Part shown: positions 44,736 through 54,400 of the stretch, piece after piece
Position numbering within the stretch: position 1 is the stretch's first letter
Layout: each line of letters starts with the position of its first letter
Assembly (NCBI GenBank): GCA_001552935.1
Contig: KQ959705.1
Location: 26,098-90,097 of the forward strand
DNA from: Umbribacter vaginalis
GTDB lineage: Bacteria > Actinomycetota > Coriobacteriia > Coriobacteriales > Eggerthellaceae
Length of the DNA stretch: 64,000 bases
Direction of reading: 5' to 3'
The notes under the pieces: model-generated
Database searches by the model: none
What the model was told of the DNA's origin: nothing
Seen by the model: only the letters and a program-made list of their open reading frames with translations
Position numbers and translations under genes: made by a program

Positions 44736-44914
44736 GATTGAGCCCGCTTCCTATGATTTACCTGCATTGGCACGTCCGCGCTCCCGCACACCACCTCTTG
44801 CACGTCGCTGCCCGCTCCGTTGTCTGTTCACACACGTGCCTCGCACGTTTGATCCTATTCCCCATAGTTCAACTGCACATCTGCATCTATATGGAAAACT
44901 CGCGTAAACAGAAA

Positions 44915-44993
44915 AACGTGAAGTTTTTTATATCATTTTGCGGTAAAATTCAAAGGCTGTTTTTTATTACACATGCTGGTGTTACTTCACGTT
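44915..44993 (+). promoter_or_regulatory. Long-range inverted repeat in the rpsB leader
   Basis: AACGTGAAGT (44915-44924) and ACTTCACGTT (44984-44993) are perfect 10-bp complements 59 nt apart, 70 bp before the rpsB ATG. If both are transcribed they could frame an S2 autoregulatory structure. The promoter is not located, so the left arm may lie outside the RNA. Confidence 0.4.
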
Positions 44994-45062
44994 GCCCGTG
45001 GCTTGAAAAAGTTGCAGCGTGAGGGTTTGACCATCAGCAGAGGACTAACGAATGGAGTAACA

Positions 45063-45857
45063 ATGGAAAAAATCAGTATTCAAACTCTGCTTGAAGCAGG
45101 AGCGCACTTCGGCCATCAGGCGCGTCGCTGGAATCCAAAAATGAAACCTTATATCTTTGGTAAGCGTGGCGACATCTATATTTTCGACCTTAAACAAACA
45201 TTAGTAGGTCTCGATAACGTGTACACGTTTGTTTCACAGCTTGCTAAAAAGGGTGGTACGGTACTGTTTGTAGGCACGAAGAAACAAGCTCAAGAAGCTG
45301 TTGCTGACGCTGCAAACCGCTGCGGTATGCCGTATGTAAATTCTCGCTGGTTAGGCGGCATGCTTACGAATTTTGTTACGATTCGTTCACGTGTAAAGCG
45401 TATGGAAGAGCTTGAAGCTATGGATGCTGATGGCCGTATGGCTGTTCTTCCTAAAAAAGAGCAAATTTTACTGCATAAAGAACTTGCAAAATTGCAAACA
45501 AACTTAAATGGTATTCGTTCAATGACACGTATGCCTGACGCTGTGTTTGTTATCGATACTAACCGTGAAACATTGGCTGTTCATGAGGCTCGTCGTTTAG
45601 GTTTAAGCGTTGTTGGAACGCTTGATACTAACTGCGATCCTGATGACGTCGATTACGGCATTCCTGCAAATGACGATGCTATTCGTGCGGTTTCGCTGTT
45701 CACGAATTTTGTTGCTGAGGCAGTTATTGCTGGTACAGGCACTCAAGTAACCGCTGAAGAAATGCAAGCTGCAACTCAGGAAGTTGACGCTGCTCCAGCG
45801 CCTGCCGCTCCTGTTGCTGCTGAAAACACTGCTGAACAGGTAACTCCTGAGGCATAA
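45063..45857 (+). CDS. rpsB: 30S ribosomal protein S2
   Basis: A 264-residue S2. The start ISIQTLLEAGAHFGHQARRWNPKM matches the family, as do GTKKQAQEAV, RWLGGMLTNF and the C-terminal DTNCDPDDVDYGIPANDDAIR. A 35-residue Ala/Pro/Thr/Glu-rich tail follows the core. ATG 45063 is chosen over the open frame upstream because it matches all known S2 starts. tsf follows 33 bp downstream, the conserved order. Confidence 0.97.
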   Translation: MEKISIQTLLEAGAHFGHQARRWNPKMKPYIFGKRGDIYIFDLKQTLVGLDNVYTFVSQLAKKGGTVLFVGTKKQAQEAVADAANRCGMPYVNSRWLGGMLTNFVTIRSRVKRMEELEAMDADGRMAVLPKKEQILLHKELAKLQTNLNGIRSMTRMPDAVFVIDTNRETLAVHEARRLGLSVVGTLDTNCDPDDVDYGIPANDDAIRAVSLFTNFVAEAVIAGTGTQVTAEEMQAATQEVDAAPAPAAPVAAENTAEQVTPEA

Positions 45858-45890
45858 GCGCTCTATAAGGTTTTAATGAAAGGATATAAG

Positions 45891-46751
45891 ATGGCTGCTA
45901 TTACTGCTGCTATGGTAAAAGAACTTCGCGAGATGACAGGCGCTGGCATGATGGAATGCAAGAAAGCCTTAAGCGAAGTTGACGGCAATATGGAAGCTGC
46001 GGTAGATGTATTGCGTACACGTGGTTTGGCTGCAGCTGCTAAAAAGGCTGGTCGTGCTACCGATGAGGGAACTATTTGTGCGCTTGTTGCCGATGACGGC
46101 AAAAGCGGTGTTGTACTTGAACTTAACTGTGAAACCGACTTTGTTGGTATGAACGAAAAGTTCAAGGCGTATGCTTCTCGCATTGCTGCTATCGCGCTTG
46201 CTCACAACTGCTCCGACGTTGAACAGCTGAAAGGTTTAAGCGATGGCACCGACATGGTAAACGACATTATCACCGACGCTGTTCACGTGTTGGGCGAGAA
46301 TGTTAATTTGTCGCGTGTACAGGTACTTTCGGGCGCTGCATGCACATCCTACATTCACATGGGTGGCAAAATTGGCGTATTGACCCTGTTCGACGTAGAA
46401 GGCATCGATCCTACGAATGCCGATTTCGTAGCCTATGGTCGCAATGTATGCATGCAGGTAGCTGCCGTAAACCCTGTGTCTGCGAATCGTGAATCGGTGG
46501 ATAGCGCAACGGTTGAACACGAGCGCTCTATTTATGTTGCTCAAGCTGCTGAGTCGGGTAAACCAGAAGCTATTCAGCATAAAATTGCTGAAGGCCGCCT
46601 TGAGAAGTTCTTTAAAGAGAATTGCTTAAGCGAGCAAGATTACGTGAAGAATCCCGATCAAACGATTTCCGAGTACACGCAGGAAGTTGCTAAACAGCTG
46701 GGCGGAAAAATTGCCATTAACAGCTTTGTTCGTTTCTCATTAGGCGAATAA
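45891..46751 (+). CDS. tsf: Translation elongation factor Ts
   Basis: A 286-residue nucleotide-exchange factor for EF-Tu. The N-terminal UBA-like part (ITAAMVKELREMTGAGMMECKKAL) and the TDFVGMNEKF motif that contacts EF-Tu are intact. ATG 45891 follows GAAAGGA at good spacing; an ATG five codons upstream (45876) is less likely. pyrH and frr, often next in this operon, are absent; a terminator follows. Confidence 0.97.
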   Translation: MAAITAAMVKELREMTGAGMMECKKALSEVDGNMEAAVDVLRTRGLAAAAKKAGRATDEGTICALVADDGKSGVVLELNCETDFVGMNEKFKAYASRIAAIALAHNCSDVEQLKGLSDGTDMVNDIITDAVHVLGENVNLSRVQVLSGAACTSYIHMGGKIGVLTLFDVEGIDPTNADFVAYGRNVCMQVAAVNPVSANRESVDSATVEHERSIYVAQAAESGKPEAIQHKIAEGRLEKFFKENCLSEQDYVKNPDQTISEYTQEVAKQLGGKIAINSFVRFSLGE

Positions 46752-46779
46752 CTCCTTTTTGCTGTAACGTTTCGAGAGA

Positions 46780-46817
46780 GGCTGGTTTGCATGATGCAAG
46801 CCAGCCTTTTCTTTTTC
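46780..46817 (+). terminator. Rho-independent terminator of the rpsB-tsf operon
   Basis: GGCTGGTTTGC (46780-46790) pairs with GCAAGCCAGCC (46796-46806) with one G-U pair, a 5-nt loop and the T-rich run TTTTCTTTTTC. Confidence 0.93.
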
Positions 46818-46861
46818 TATATTCCTACAAGGCGTATGCTGCTGTGCGTGGCGTGTTCGTT

Positions 46862-46877
46862 TGCTGGTATACTAGCA
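46862..46877 (+). promoter_or_regulatory. Extended -10 promoter of murA inside an imperfect palindrome
   Basis: TGGTATACT (46865-46873) is an extended -10 element 30 bp before the murA ATG. It lies within TGCTGGTATACTAGCA, a 16-bp near-perfect dyad, so the box could also be an operator. Confidence 0.5.
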
Positions 46878-46902
46878 AGTATCACAAAAGATAGGTGTTA
46901 CT

Positions 46903-48180
46903 ATGTCAAGCAATGAAGTTATTGTTGTTACAGGAAATAATACGCTTACAGGCAGTGTTCAGGTATCAGGTGCAAAGAATTCTGCGCTCAAACTGATTGC
47001 TGCGTCTATTTTAGGAAACGGTAAAAGCGTCATCCGCAATGTTCCTGATATTTCAGATATTTCGGTAATGGTGCAGGTACTGGTTGCTTTAGGAGCGCAA
47101 GTTACACGCAACGATCACTATTTAACTATCGACACGCACGCGGTTGATAAGTACGATACGCCCTACGAACTCGTAAGTAAGATGCGTGCCAGCATTTCTA
47201 TTTTGGGTCCACTGATAGCGCGTTTTGGGCGTGCGCACGTTGCCATGCCGGGTGGTTGTCAAATTGGTGCACGCAAAATTGATATGCACTTGAAAGGCCT
47301 TGAAGCGCTTGGTGTGCATTTTAACGTTGAACATGGTTTTTTGAAAGCGACAACACCTGATGGTTTGCATGGTGCTGAAATCTTTCTTGATTTCCCCAGC
47401 GTTGGTGCAACTGAAAATCTGCTGATGGCTGCTGTGTGTGCCGATGGCACAACGCGTATTGAAAATGCAGCACGCGAGCCTGAAATTGAAGATCTTGCTG
47501 CGATGCTGCAAAGTATGGGTGCACGCGTAAGCGGTGCAGGCACATCAACGATTGAAGTAGAAGGTGTACCCTTTGCTCATTTGCATCCGTGTGAGCACAC
47601 AACCTGTGGCGATCGTATTGAAGCAGGAACGTTTTTGGCAGGTGGAGCGCTTACTGGAGGTCCTGTTACGGTGCATGGCGTTAATCCGAACTTTTTGCGC
47701 ATGGCGTTGATGAAGCTTGAAGCTATGGGCTGCACCATTGAAACTACACCCGATTCAATTACTGTTTCTCGTACAACACCACTTCAAGCACTTGATATTC
47801 AAACATTGCCGCATCCAGGTTTTCCAACCGACTTGCAAGCTCAATTTATGTTGTTATGTGCGTGTGCGCAAGGTTCGTCGGTCATTACTGAAAATGTGTT
47901 TGAGAACAGATTTATGTTTGGATCTGAATTGCGACGAATGGGCGCGCACATCACTATTGAAGATCATCATGCGCTTGTTGAGGGTAATTGTACGTTGCAA
48001 GGTGCGCCAGTTACGTCCACCGATTTGCGTGCAGGTGCAGCTTTGGTGCTTGCGGGTATTGTTGCAGAAGGTCAAACGGTTGTGCACAAAATCGAACACA
48101 TCGACCGCGGCTACGAGCATTTTACAGAGAAGTTGAACAGCTTGGGCGCGTGCGTGAAACGCGTTAAGATGTGCGACTAG
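46903..48180 (+). CDS. murA: UDP-N-acetylglucosamine 1-carboxyvinyltransferase
   Basis: A 425-residue enzyme for the first committed step of peptidoglycan synthesis, adding enolpyruvate to UDP-GlcNAc. The substrate-binding SGAKNSALK, the catalytic loop MPGGCQIGARKIDMH and the late RAGAALVLAG are clear. Cys119 in the loop is the residue alkylated by fosfomycin, so the enzyme should be sensitive. The LCP-like gene begins just downstream, grouping two wall genes. Confidence 0.96.
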   Translation: MSSNEVIVVTGNNTLTGSVQVSGAKNSALKLIAASILGNGKSVIRNVPDISDISVMVQVLVALGAQVTRNDHYLTIDTHAVDKYDTPYELVSKMRASISILGPLIARFGRAHVAMPGGCQIGARKIDMHLKGLEALGVHFNVEHGFLKATTPDGLHGAEIFLDFPSVGATENLLMAAVCADGTTRIENAAREPEIEDLAAMLQSMGARVSGAGTSTIEVEGVPFAHLHPCEHTTCGDRIEAGTFLAGGALTGGPVTVHGVNPNFLRMALMKLEAMGCTIETTPDSITVSRTTPLQALDIQTLPHPGFPTDLQAQFMLLCACAQGSSVITENVFENRFMFGSELRRMGAHITIEDHHALVEGNCTLQGAPVTSTDLRAGAALVLAGIVAEGQTVVHKIEHIDRGYEHFTEKLNSLGACVKRVKMCD

Positions 48181-48198
48181 TGAGGGGTGAGATGTGCT

Positions 48199-49698
48199 GT
48201 GTTTCAAAAAAAATTTAATTTGCGTTTAGGAAAGCGAGCTACTAAAGCAGAATCTGAAACGCTTGGTTCACGTAATCCTTTATCGCATGGAACACATGCA
48301 GCGCCATCTTCTCATTCTTATTTTCGGAGACATTTCTCAAAACGAAAGCAACAGAGTACAAGCGATACTTGTGATATTGGAAATTTGGTTAGTTTCGATG
48401 CGCGTTCACGTGCTGAACAGCGTGCTTCATTGCGTGTTAAAAAACATGCAACACGGCGTGTGCGCAGCAGTCACGCTCGATCGTTCGTTGTGGCATTTTT
48501 GCTGATTATTGTTATTATTGGAGCAGGCATTGGTGCAGGTTATGGGTTTTATACTATTTCTGTACGATCAAACGAAGCTATTCAAAGTGGCGCTATAAAA
48601 CAAGCACTTACGCCACAAAAAAATAAGCATGTTGCAACCGTGCTGCTTAATGTAACGCTTCCGCAAGAAACATATACCGGCTTGCCGTCTCATACATCGA
48701 TGCTTGCGCTGGCGCGTTTTGATACTAACCAGCAGACATTTCGCATTCTCAGTTTGCCGTATTTTGCGTACTTGAAAGGTCGTCAAGATAATTCGCTTGC
48801 TCGTGCTGCTGAGCGAGGTGATGATGCGCTTATTCGAGCAGTTACCATTATGACTGGCGTTCCTGTTAATCATTATATTTCTGTATCAGGCAATCAGTTT
48901 GCTGCTCTTGTTGATAACTTGGGCGGTCTATCTGCTACGTTACCAAAAGATATTGACGATCCTTTTGCTGGGTGGCGTTTTCTTCATGCGGGGGAACAAA
49001 CGCTCGATGGCTACGATGCATTGGTGTGGGCGCGTGCAACAAATTTTCCAAAAGCGTTGTATACACAAGCAGAAAATCAGGCATTGTTGGTAAAATCGCT
49101 TTTTGCACGTTTGTGTGATCAAACAAATGGTCATACGATTGGTCAGTCGGTTGATACGCTTCAAAAATATATTCGTTCGGATATGTCAAGTAATGCCATC
49201 CGTACTATGCTTGACGCCGTTGCTGGTGTTGATATGTCAACATGGGAAGTTTCAGCATTGCCAGGGGAAACCGTAGGAGAGTTACGTACGAGTGCTCCTC
49301 AAAGCGCGTTTGTGGTATCCGAGAAAAATACCACTCAGATGGTCAATAGCTTTTTGGATGATGCTCGCGCTGAGAAAACTCCTGAAACGCACAATACTGT
49401 TGATGTATCAAGCTTTTCACTCGAAGTGCAAAACGGTACGTCAAAAGCAGGACTAGCAAAAGAAGTAGGCGATTATTTAACATCGTGCGGGTGCGTAGTG
49501 GTATCGGTTGGGAATGCGCAACAGCCTATTTTTAAGGAAACATTGGTGGTTTATCAGCCACAATATGAGGATGCGGCAAAGGCTGTCGTGTCATTATTAG
49601 GCTTTGGGCGGAGTGTTAAAAACGTAGGATATTATACGATGCATAGTTCGGTGCTTGTTATTCTTGGAAGCGATAATCAAAAGCTACCTCAAAAGTAG
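48199..49698 (+). CDS. LytR-CpsA-Psr (LCP) family protein with altered active site
   Basis: A 499-residue membrane-anchored protein: basic cytoplasmic head (about 90 residues), one membrane helix (FVVAFLLIIVIIGAGIGAGYGFY), an LCP domain (about 125-330) and a LytR_C domain (about 390-490, SLEVQNGTSKAGLAKEV). LCP enzymes attach teichoic acids or other glycopolymers to peptidoglycan. The usual SIPRD motif reads SLPYF here (about residues 185-189) and the later Arg-rich RxR/RQQ segment is also altered, so activity is doubtful. GTG 48199 fits the GGGGTGAG ribosome site; GTG 48187 is an alternative. Confidence 0.85.
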   Translation: MFQKKFNLRLGKRATKAESETLGSRNPLSHGTHAAPSSHSYFRRHFSKRKQQSTSDTCDIGNLVSFDARSRAEQRASLRVKKHATRRVRSSHARSFVVAFLLIIVIIGAGIGAGYGFYTISVRSNEAIQSGAIKQALTPQKNKHVATVLLNVTLPQETYTGLPSHTSMLALARFDTNQQTFRILSLPYFAYLKGRQDNSLARAAERGDDALIRAVTIMTGVPVNHYISVSGNQFAALVDNLGGLSATLPKDIDDPFAGWRFLHAGEQTLDGYDALVWARATNFPKALYTQAENQALLVKSLFARLCDQTNGHTIGQSVDTLQKYIRSDMSSNAIRTMLDAVAGVDMSTWEVSALPGETVGELRTSAPQSAFVVSEKNTTQMVNSFLDDARAEKTPETHNTVDVSSFSLEVQNGTSKAGLAKEVGDYLTSCGCVVVSVGNAQQPIFKETLVVYQPQYEDAAKAVVSLLGFGRSVKNVGYYTMHSSVLVILGSDNQKLPQK

Positions 49699-50114
49699 GT
49701 AATGTTTATGGTGCCACCTTGTTGAGTGGCGTTGCGACCTGTGAAGTGTTGAGTTGCAGAGCGTTGCGTCCTGTGGAGCGTTACACTGAGTTAAGTGGTG
49801 TTGCAGAGCGTTGCGTCCTGTGGAGCGTTATGCTGAGTTACTATTTCTTATTATGTACCTGAGACCTATTACGATTTTGTATATTTCTATAGAGCATGTG
49901 TTGCTTATAAACACTGATGTACTGAGTATGTAATAAGTGTCTAAATGGTTGCACTTTACAGGAGTGCCTTACGTGTTCTGTATGCTGTGGTACAATTTTT
50001 CCGATTTCAAGAACGCGCTGGTAATGTTTGTAACGAAGCACCGTTTGCAGGCTTTCGTGCGCTTTCTAAGACGAGTGAGAAGTGCCTGTACAGTGCACTG
50101 CCGAGAGGAATAGT
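49699..50114 (+). other. 416-bp gap with a duplicated 41-bp unit
   Basis: The left half holds the repeat listed at 49753-49840. The right half (49841-50114) is AT-rich and without a supported gene; it presumably carries the promoter of the NifU-like gene, which I cannot place confidently. Confidence 0.5.
49753..49840 (+). repeat. Two 41-bp near-identical tandem units plus a decayed third
   Basis: Copies at 49753-49793 and 49800-49840 share GTTGCAGAGCGTTGCGTCCT followed by GTGGAGCGTTA and CTGAGTTA, differing at two bases. A degenerate copy lies just to the left (about 49722-49752). Period 47 bp. Confidence 0.85.
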
Positions 50115-50345
50115 ATGATAGACAAAAATGAAGTGCAAACAGTGCTCGATTTAATTCGCCCCAGCCTTATTGCAGATGGTGGCGATGCTACCTTGGTTGA
50201 TATTTCAGAAGATGGCGTTGTAACAGTACAGCTTACGGGTGCATGTAATGGTTGCCCGCTTTCTGCAATGACGCTTGCGCATGGTATCGAGCGTATTTTG
50301 AAAGAACGCGTAGAGGGTGTAACGCGCGTTGTTGCTGCTGAATAA
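50115..50345 (+). CDS. NifU C-terminal-domain (Nfu-type) iron-sulfur scaffold
   Basis: A 76-residue protein consisting only of the NifU C-terminal domain. The cluster-binding CxxC lies in LTGACNGCPLS; the flanking IRPSLIADGGDATLVDI and EGVTRVVA are typical. It should carry or deliver an Fe-S cluster as a dimer. ATG 50115 follows GAGAGGAA at good spacing. No other isc or suf gene is nearby. Confidence 0.93.
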   Translation: MIDKNEVQTVLDLIRPSLIADGGDATLVDISEDGVVTVQLTGACNGCPLSAMTLAHGIERILKERVEGVTRVVAAE

Positions 50346-50737
50346 GCATTTATTGTTGTGTGTGCGGCATGTTGTCTGGCGTGTCGCATATAACAGCACT
50401 CGTTTAACAGTGCTCATCTCGTACTCATAAGGCGACTTTCGCTTCCTTATAGAATATCGCTGGCTCAGAATACTTATTTCGTTTCTTGTTTCGTCGATCT
50501 TGTTTGCTAAAGATAATCAACACAATGTTTAATATTTTTTAATCTAGGTATTCTTTTTATATAAAAGAGCGTTAGAATATAGGTACATAAGCATGCAAAC
50601 TATTGTTTTGTATACGGCCTATCAGTACATTCTTGCCACTAGGTAACACGATTAAACACCATTTTGTAGTGCATATATTAAGCAAGCTTATGTGATGGTA
50701 TATACATCCTCAACAAAGCAAGGAGTGTGCTCGTCCT
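50346..50737 (+). other. 392-bp AT-rich gap before the TetR gene
   Basis: Two small hairpins lie near the nfu stop: AGCACT/AGTGCT (about 50393-50418) and ATAAGG/CCTTAT (about 50428-50455), neither with a T run. The middle is AT-rich. I see no reading frame and no clear operator. Confidence 0.4.
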
Positions 50738-51457
50738 ATGCAACACAGCAACAACAACTCCTTTTCAGAAACCAACACTATGTACAGTAACGCGTTGCAG
50801 CGTGTGAGTAAGAACCATTCAGCTTATAGTGTTGAGGCTGTAACGGAAAGTGATATTATTCCTCTCGATAAGCGTATCGCTAAGTCGCGTGAAGCATTGC
50901 GCTGTGCGTTTATTAGTCTTATGGAAGAACATGGGCTTGACGCTATCACCATTCATGATTTGTGTACGACAGCTGGCATTAACCGCACGACGTTTTACAA
51001 TCACTTTAAAGATAAAGATCAGCTGCTTTCTTATTTTGAGCAGGATGTTTTGAAGCGTCTTGAGGCTTTTCAGCCGCGTATTGCAAGTTTGAGTGTAGCT
51101 GAGTTGTTTGCATGTTCACTTACAAAACGTCCTCCCCATGCACTTATCGACTTGTTTGCCTTGCTTGGAAGTGAGGGTGATTTGCTGCATGCGCTGTTAG
51201 GGGATGGGGGCGATCCTGCGTTTTCACGTGCCCTTAATGAAGTGGTGTGCGTCAATATTGTGCGCTCTGTTCTGCATAAAAAATATCGTGAACATCCGAG
51301 CGTTTTTGTAGAGTATTACATTTCGTTTTACGCAACAGCGTACCTTGGCGTTATTACGCGCTGGATCTTAACAGGCAGGCATGAAAGCGCAGAAGAAATG
51401 GCGCGTATTTGTATGAGACTTTTATTTATTCGACCGGGCGAGTCGATACGCTTATAA
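50738..51457 (+). CDS. TetR-family transcriptional regulator
   Basis: A 239-residue regulator. After a 45-residue polar head, the helix-turn-helix reads SREALRCAFISLMEEHGLDAITIHDLCTTAGINRTTFYNHFKDKDQLL in classical TetR order, with a C-terminal ligand domain of the DhaS/TetR_C type (VEYYISFYATAYLGVITRWI). A CAAGGAG site lies 13 bp before the ATG. Only 27 bp separate it from the activase gene, so it probably controls that gene and itself. Confidence 0.9.
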   Translation: MQHSNNNSFSETNTMYSNALQRVSKNHSAYSVEAVTESDIIPLDKRIAKSREALRCAFISLMEEHGLDAITIHDLCTTAGINRTTFYNHFKDKDQLLSYFEQDVLKRLEAFQPRIASLSVAELFACSLTKRPPHALIDLFALLGSEGDLLHALLGDGGDPAFSRALNEVVCVNIVRSVLHKKYREHPSVFVEYYISFYATAYLGVITRWILTGRHESAEEMARICMRLLFIRPGESIRL

Positions 51458-51484
51458 GCATTTAAATTCAGACGAGATGAAACT

Positions 51485-54400
51485 ATGTACTACCTTGGAA
51501 TTGACATAGGCTCCACAACGGTAAAACTTGCCGTGCTTGATGAGCGCTATCAGCTGTTGTATTCAACCTATGAGCGTCATCATAGTGATGTGCGGGCAAC
51601 ATTAACGCAGGTTATCGAAACGGCAGCGGCGCATTTTCCTGGCAAAACTATGACTATAGCTATTACGGGTTCTGGTGGTTTGTTATTGGCAAACTGGCTT
51701 CATGTTAGTTTTGTCCAGGAAGTAATTGCTTCAAAAGAGGCAGTTGAAGCGTTTATTCCGCAAACTGATGCGTGTATTGAACTGGGCGGAGAAGATGCAA
51801 AGATAATTTTTTTCGACCAAAGCATAGAGCAACGCATGAACGGGCAATGCGCTGGTGGAACGGGTGCTTTCATCGATCAAATGGCAACGTTGCTTGATAC
51901 GGATGCTACTGGCTTAAATGAGCTGGCAAAATCATGTAAAACACTGTATCCCATTGCGTCGCGCTGTGGTGTTTTTGCAAAAACCGATGTACAGCCTCTT
52001 CTTAATGAAGGCGCACGTAAAGAAGATATTGCAGCGTCTATTTTTCAAGCGGTTGTAACGCAAACCATCGCCGGACTTGCATGTGGCCGACCAATTAGAG
52101 GCTATGTTGCATTTTTGGGCGGGCCGCTTCAATATTTATCTGAACTGCGGAAACGCTTTATTGTGACGCTTCAACTTGATGATGAACATACGATTGTGCC
52201 AAACAACGCGCATTTGTTTGTGGCACAGGGCTGCGCTGTAGCTGGTTATATGTGTGATGAACCGCACTTAGAGACGCTTGATAGTTTGCTTGTACGCTTG
52301 AAAACATTAGGTGAACAACAGGGAAGTGAAGTACAGCGTTTGCCTGCTTTGTTTGAAGCACCTGATGACTATGCACGTTTTAAACGTCGACACGATGCAC
52401 AGTGTGTTCCTCGGGGTGATATTGCTCACGCGAAAGGTGCGCTGTTTTTAGGCCTTGATGCAGGTTCAACTACATTTAAAGCAGCACTTATTGATAGCGA
52501 TGGTCGGGTGTTGTGGTCGTTTTACAAAAGCAACAAAGGCGAGGTAATCGGTTCGGCAAAAGAAGCGTTGCGCCAGTTGTATGCCGCAATTCCGCAGGGC
52601 GCGTTTATCGGACACGCAACAGTAACAGGCTATGGTGAAGCTTTGTTGCTGCAAGCGTTGCGCGTCGATTCGGGCGAAATTGAAACGGTTGCGCATTTGC
52701 GTGGCGCGCAAGAGCTGTTGCCGCAGGTAGATTTCATTTTGGATATCGGTGGGCAAGACATGAAGTGCCTGCGTATTCGCAACGGCGCGATTGACTCAAT
52801 TATGTTGAATGAAGCCTGTTCATCGGGCTGTGGAAGCTTTATTGAAAGTTTTGCTGCAGGTTTAGGCATCCCAATAGCTAATTTTGCGCAAACAGCTATT
52901 GAAGCGCGTCAGCCTGTCGATTTAGGTTCGCGTTGTACGGTGTTTATGAATTCACGCGTCAAGCAAGCACAAAAAGAGGGAGCAACAGTAGGTGATATTG
53001 CGGCAGGTTTAGCGCTTGCCGTTATTAAAAATGCGCTGTTTAAAGTTATAAAAATTCGCGACGCTCATGACGTGGGTACGTGTGGCATTGTGCAGGGTGG
53101 AACCTTTTTAAATGATGCTGTATTGCGCGCGTTTGAACAATTAGCGCAGGTAGACGCGTTTCGTCCCGATATGGCAGGCAATATGGGGGCTTATGGAGCA
53201 GCGCTTTTGGCGCGCGATCGGTATCGTAAGCAGTGCGAACGTGTTTCCGCGGGTGCGGGTGCGGATGCATCGGGAACGGCTGCATCTGGTGCGCAATCAG
53301 CACCGCAACCAGCACTGCACCCCGCGCCACGAGCATCACAACCAACTGCAACGCAGCCTACATCTGTGCCAGTTTCCGTTTTTTCACCTGCGCAAACGCA
53401 TGCAACAGGCACGGCAGCTTCTGCTTCCAGTGCCATCCGTTCAACCATTGTGAGCGCCGAGGAAATCGACAGTATTAATCCAACACATAAAACAACACGC
53501 TGTGGATTATGTTCCAATAATTGTCTTCTTACGATTAACTCATTTGGGCGCGATCCGCTTACTGGCAAAACACGCCGCTTTATAACGGGTAATCGGTGTG
53601 AGCGTGGAGCTGGGCATTCAGGCAAAAATCAGCGCAGCATTCCCAATGTGTTTGCGTATAAAAATAAGCGCCTATTTTCCTACAAACCGCTTGATGCCGA
53701 CGATGCGCCTCGCGGTACCGTTGGCATTCCGCGCGCGCTAAACATGTACGAAAACTACCCATTTTGGTTCACGTTTTTTACGTCGTTGAAGTTTCGTGTG
53801 GAGCTTTCCGATAATTCTTCCAAAGAGTTATTTTCATCAGGAATTGAATCGATGCCGTCAGAATCAGTGTGTTATCCTGCGAAAATGGCGCATGGTCATG
53901 TAATGAATTTGCTTGCACGCCATCCCGATTTTATTTGGATGCCGTGCTCGAAGTGGGAACGTCAAGAGGATGCTGGCGCTGGCAATCACTATAATTGCCC
54001 CATTGTTGCCAGCTATTCTGAAGCGTTGCGCTTGAATATCGACCAGCTTAACGACACTGATACGGCGTTTTTGAACCCGTGGATTCCCTACGACAAAAAA
54101 GACTACCTGAAAGAACGCTTGTTTATTGAGCTGTGCCAGAATAATTCCCAGGTGGTAGGTCGTCACGCTGCATTGCCGACGCGTGCGGAGATAGATGCTG
54201 CTGTTGAGCGTGCCTGGGACGAAGACGAAGCGTTTAAGCGCGACATTCGCATGAAAGGCCAAGAAACGCTTATGTGGATGCAGCAAACGGGAACACATGG
54301 CATTGTATTAGCAGGTCGTCCGTATCATAACGATCCTGAGATTAACCATAGCATTCCCGAACTGCTTACATCATTTGGCTTAGCGGTGCTGACGGAAGAT

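Larger units (their letters stand above)
44623..45062 (+). other. 440-bp gap: tandem duplication, terminator, C-rich tract, rpsB leader
   Basis: In order: a perfect tandem duplication of ACTGATGCTCGGGCA (about 44646-44682); a strong terminator (44691-44730); a C-rich, G-poor stretch (44761-44880, 49 C against 22 G by my count); then the AT-rich rpsB leader with a long-range inverted repeat. An 85-codon frame over the C-rich part is not supported. Confidence 0.6.

Noticed and set aside
44650..45022. Open frames between the P-type ATPase and rpsB
   Set aside because: They cross a strong terminator and a compositionally biased tract and have no start signals.
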